From positions 1 through 6,077 of the forward strand of contig CAYIEF010000058.1 in the NCBI GenBank assembly GCA_964362365.1: a DNA stretch of 6,077 nucleotides, given 5' to 3'. The stretch comes from JACPIL01 sp964362365 (GTDB lineage: Archaea; Nanobdellota; Nanobdellia; Woesearchaeales; GW2011-AR9). Every line of letters starts with the position of its first letter. Positions within the stretch are counted from its first letter, which is position 1. Both the position numbers and the translations under genes were made by a program. The notes below the pieces were generated by a model. The model searched no databases and was not told the origin of the DNA. It was given only the letters and a program-made list of their open reading frames with translations. Below, in pieces: positions 4,715 to 6,077 of this stretch.

Positions 4715-5374
4715 TCAAATCCATTTTGTGGCAATCGTTCCCGGACCTCTCCTTCCAACAATAGGTCCATCATCGTACAGCAGTCCGGCCTTGCTCATGT
4801 TATCCCGCGCTATTCTGGCGCAGCTGTAGGTTGCCAGGATTCCAGATGCTTTCAGGACGCGATGCATCCATGCAAAGAAAGATTCCTGCCACATCTCTGG
4901 AGCTGTTTTCGGTGAAAAGGGGTCAAAGAAGATAGCGTCAAAATAATTTTCCGGTAACGTTTTACAGGTTTCTCTAGCGTCTCCTAGAAGAATTTTTACG
5001 GAAACCTTCCCTTCTTTGAACTGTAGTTTTTTTGGGTTTAATCTTTTGTAATTGGCAAAAAAAGCAATCGGCGGATTGACTTCTTGGATATTGGAGATGA
5101 TGTTGGTATCATATTCCAAACCAACTACTTCAATCTCACAATCAGGATTTTCTTCAAGAGCGACACTGATAGCCATGGCCGAATTATAGCCTAAGCCGAA
5201 ACAGACGTCCAGGATTCGTATTTTTCCGTTTTTCGCTAATTCTTTAATCTTGCATGGGATAGCATACTTCTTTAACGCTTCTTCCACTGCTCCAGTCTGT
5301 GAATGATAACTTTCGCCAACTACTTCATTCATGAAGGTTTCGGTATTGTCGGCAGTAATGATTTTTTTGAGCAT
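4715..5374 (-). CDS. mnmC: MnmC-type tRNA wobble-uridine methyltransferase domain protein
   Basis: The 219-residue product matches the MnmC methyltransferase family (Methyltransf_30, DUF752), SAM-dependent enzymes that make the 5-methylaminomethyl group of U34 in some tRNA anticodons. Landmarks: GESYHSQTGAVEEA (20-33), the SAM-binding ILDVCFGLGYNS (54-65), VVGLEYD (83-89, acidic residue at the end of strand 2), LLGDARE (129-135), FFDPFSPKTAPEMW (149-162) and the C-terminal ATYSCARIAR (181-190) and VGRRGPGT (206-213). The oxidase domain of bacterial bifunctional MnmC is missing, so this is the stand-alone type known from Aquifex. No MnmE/MnmG is in the window, so the true substrate in this organism (aminomethyl-U34 or another wobble intermediate) is open. 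A TATA-like box lies 27 bases before the start, and the GINS gene ends 46 bases upstream. Confidence 0.9.
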   Translation of the reverse strand: MLKKIITADNTETFMNEVVGESYHSQTGAVEEALKKYAIPCKIKELAKNGKIRILDVCFGLGYNSAMAISVALEENPDCEIEVVGLEYDTNIISNIQEVNPPIAFFANYKRLNPKKLQFKEGKVSVKILLGDARETCKTLPENYFDAIFFDPFSPKTAPEMWQESFFAWMHRVLKASGILATYSCARIARDNMSKAGLLYDDGPIVGRRGPGTIATKWI

Positions 5375-5393
5375 GGCTTTATTTAGAATTAAG

Positions 5394-5408
5394 TTATTTT
5401 TTAAATAA
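5394..5408 (-). promoter_or_regulatory. TATA box of the mnmC-like gene (leaderless)
   Basis: TTATTTAAAAAATAA on the minus strand (5408-5394) lies in the 46-base spacer after the GINS gene and is centred 27 bases before the ATG at 5374. No ribosome binding site is visible before the start, which fits a leaderless message. The A/T run may also take part in ending the GINS transcript. Confidence 0.5.
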
Positions 5409-5420
5409 TTGACGACTGAA

Positions 5421-6077
5421 TTAAAGTTTCTCCGCCCTTCCTTTCCTCACCAGCAGCTCCGCAACTTCCGGAAATATTTCTGTCTCTTCACCCACATCAA
5501 ATGGCCCATAGACTTTCATGTCTTTCCAGACGAAACTGGGGGTGGGATGAGTGAAACGTATTTTAGTTTTAATTATTACTGGTTTTTGTGGTTCTGATTC
5601 CTCTTGCTCACTCTGCTGCAGCAATTCTGCCTTGATCTGCTCCTTCCTTTGTTCCAAGCTCAAATCGACACGCTGCACCGCTCCGTAGACAGAGGGCAAT
5701 TCAGCTCTGAATAAATTCAATAACACTCCGCGTCTAAAATGATCCAAGCTCTGGAGAATTTGCGCATAAAAATCCTTCTCTTCCCGCAGCATGGCGCTGG
5801 TATCAATAATATCAGAACCAGTCCTGCTTTTATTCATGGCGATATCGATAATTTTCTTCTCACGCTTTTCGTATAACTCCTTCAAAATCCGCCTGATACT
5901 GCGCAGCTCATACTCCAGCTTCTCCTTTTCCCCAGCAGCAAAGATATTTTCACCTTCCTTCTTCATCTCCAAGAGAGCTTGCTTTCCTCTCAGATAACTT
6001 ACTACATCAAAGAAAAAGGCCTGATCCAGCTTCTGCAGATCCTCCTTTTTCTTCTCATTGCGCAGCATATCGTACAA
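5421..6077 (-). CDS. gins51: GINS complex subunit Gins51 (DNA replication), start at or beyond window edge
   Basis: This 218-residue reading frame reaches the window edge. GINS joins MCM and GAN/RecJ-like Cdc45 in the archaeal replicative helicase complex. The helical A domain spans about residues 1-130: YDMLRNEKKKEDLQKLDQAFF is the typical start of Gins51, and KKIIDIAMNKSRTGSD (74-89) the conserved central helix. A flexible Gln/Glu-rich linker (about 138-168) leads to the small beta-rich B domain at the C-terminus (171-218), with IRFTHPTPSFVWKD, YGPFDVGEE and the closing VAELLVRKGRAEKL. The A-then-B order distinguishes Gins51 from Gins23 (B then A). The last three bases read TTG in frame and could be a start codon, but homologues usually start close to this point and the true start may lie a few codons upstream. 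Nothing about its promoter can be seen. Confidence 0.93.
   Translation of the reverse strand: MYDMLRNEKKKEDLQKLDQAFFFDVVSYLRGKQALLEMKKEGENIFAAGEKEKLEYELRSIRRILKELYEKREKKIIDIAMNKSRTGSDIIDTSAMLREEKDFYAQILQSLDHFRRGVLLNLFRAELPSVYGAVQRVDLSLEQRKEQIKAELLQQSEQEESEPQKPVIIKTKIRFTHPTPSFVWKDMKVYGPFDVGEETEIFPEVAELLVRKGRAEKL

Noticed and set aside
4243..4915. Plus-strand open frames opposite the unrecognised gene and the mnmC-like gene
   Set aside because: They are antisense to a gene with clear MnmC motifs and to an intact frame with its own promoter, one spans the promoter between them, and the translations look random.
5409..5997. Plus-strand open frames opposite the GINS gene
   Set aside because: They are shadows of a well-recognised Gins51 coding region; the hydrophobic translations result from reading Lys/Glu codons in reverse.
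1..6077. tRNA or rRNA genes, CRISPR array, insertion sequence or integrase
   Set aside because: No cloverleaf-like or rRNA-like stretch, no regularly spaced repeats and no terminal inverted repeats or transposase-like product were seen; the only direct repeat has two copies at gene junctions.

Overview
The window most likely comes from an archaeon, and probably from a small-genome lineage of the DPANN/Woesearchaeota kind. The evidence for an archaeon is a Gins51-type GINS replication factor, a stand-alone Bud32 kinase of the KEOPS complex, and AT-rich TATA-like boxes centred about 25-28 bases before start codons (leaderless transcription). The DPANN placement is weaker. It rests on compact layout, short proteins and many lineage-specific secreted proteins, and would need a phylogeny to confirm.

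Left part (1-2004). A secreted thioredoxin-fold-like protein with a CxxC motif runs off the left edge on the minus strand. A divergent promoter region (188-301) separates it from a plus-strand operon of four genes: a short lipoprotein (302-808), an 88-residue unknown protein (886-1152), a second lipoprotein clearly paralogous to the first (1157-1678), and a cytoplasmic thioredoxin (1678-2004). The first lipoprotein appears to have lost its natural C-terminus to a one-base frameshift: a coding-like tail in the +1 frame runs to 875. An 18-bp near-perfect direct repeat precedes the second and third genes of the operon. Several genes in this part carry cysteine or CxxC features, which suggests, but does not prove, a link to thiol redox at the cell surface.

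Middle part (2005-4163). A new TATA box starts a second operon of three tightly packed genes: a HAD-superfamily phosphatase, a secreted protein with two perfect calcium-loop motifs (DxDxDGxxD), and Bud32, the kinase/ATPase of the KEOPS complex that makes t6A37 in tRNA.

Right part (4165-6077, all minus strand). A gene for an unrecognised 170-residue protein converges on bud32 with one base between the two stop codons. Upstream of it lie a MnmC-type methyltransferase (tRNA wobble uridine modification) and the GINS subunit gene, which reaches the right edge. The unknown gene and the mnmC-like gene each have their own TATA-like box.

There is no RNA gene, CRISPR array, insertion sequence or integrase in the window. 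The most unusual content is the tandem lipoprotein family with its frameshifted tail and repeated gene junctions, the secreted calcium-loop protein placed between a phosphatase and Bud32, and an uncharacterised protein next to two tRNA anticodon-loop modification genes.
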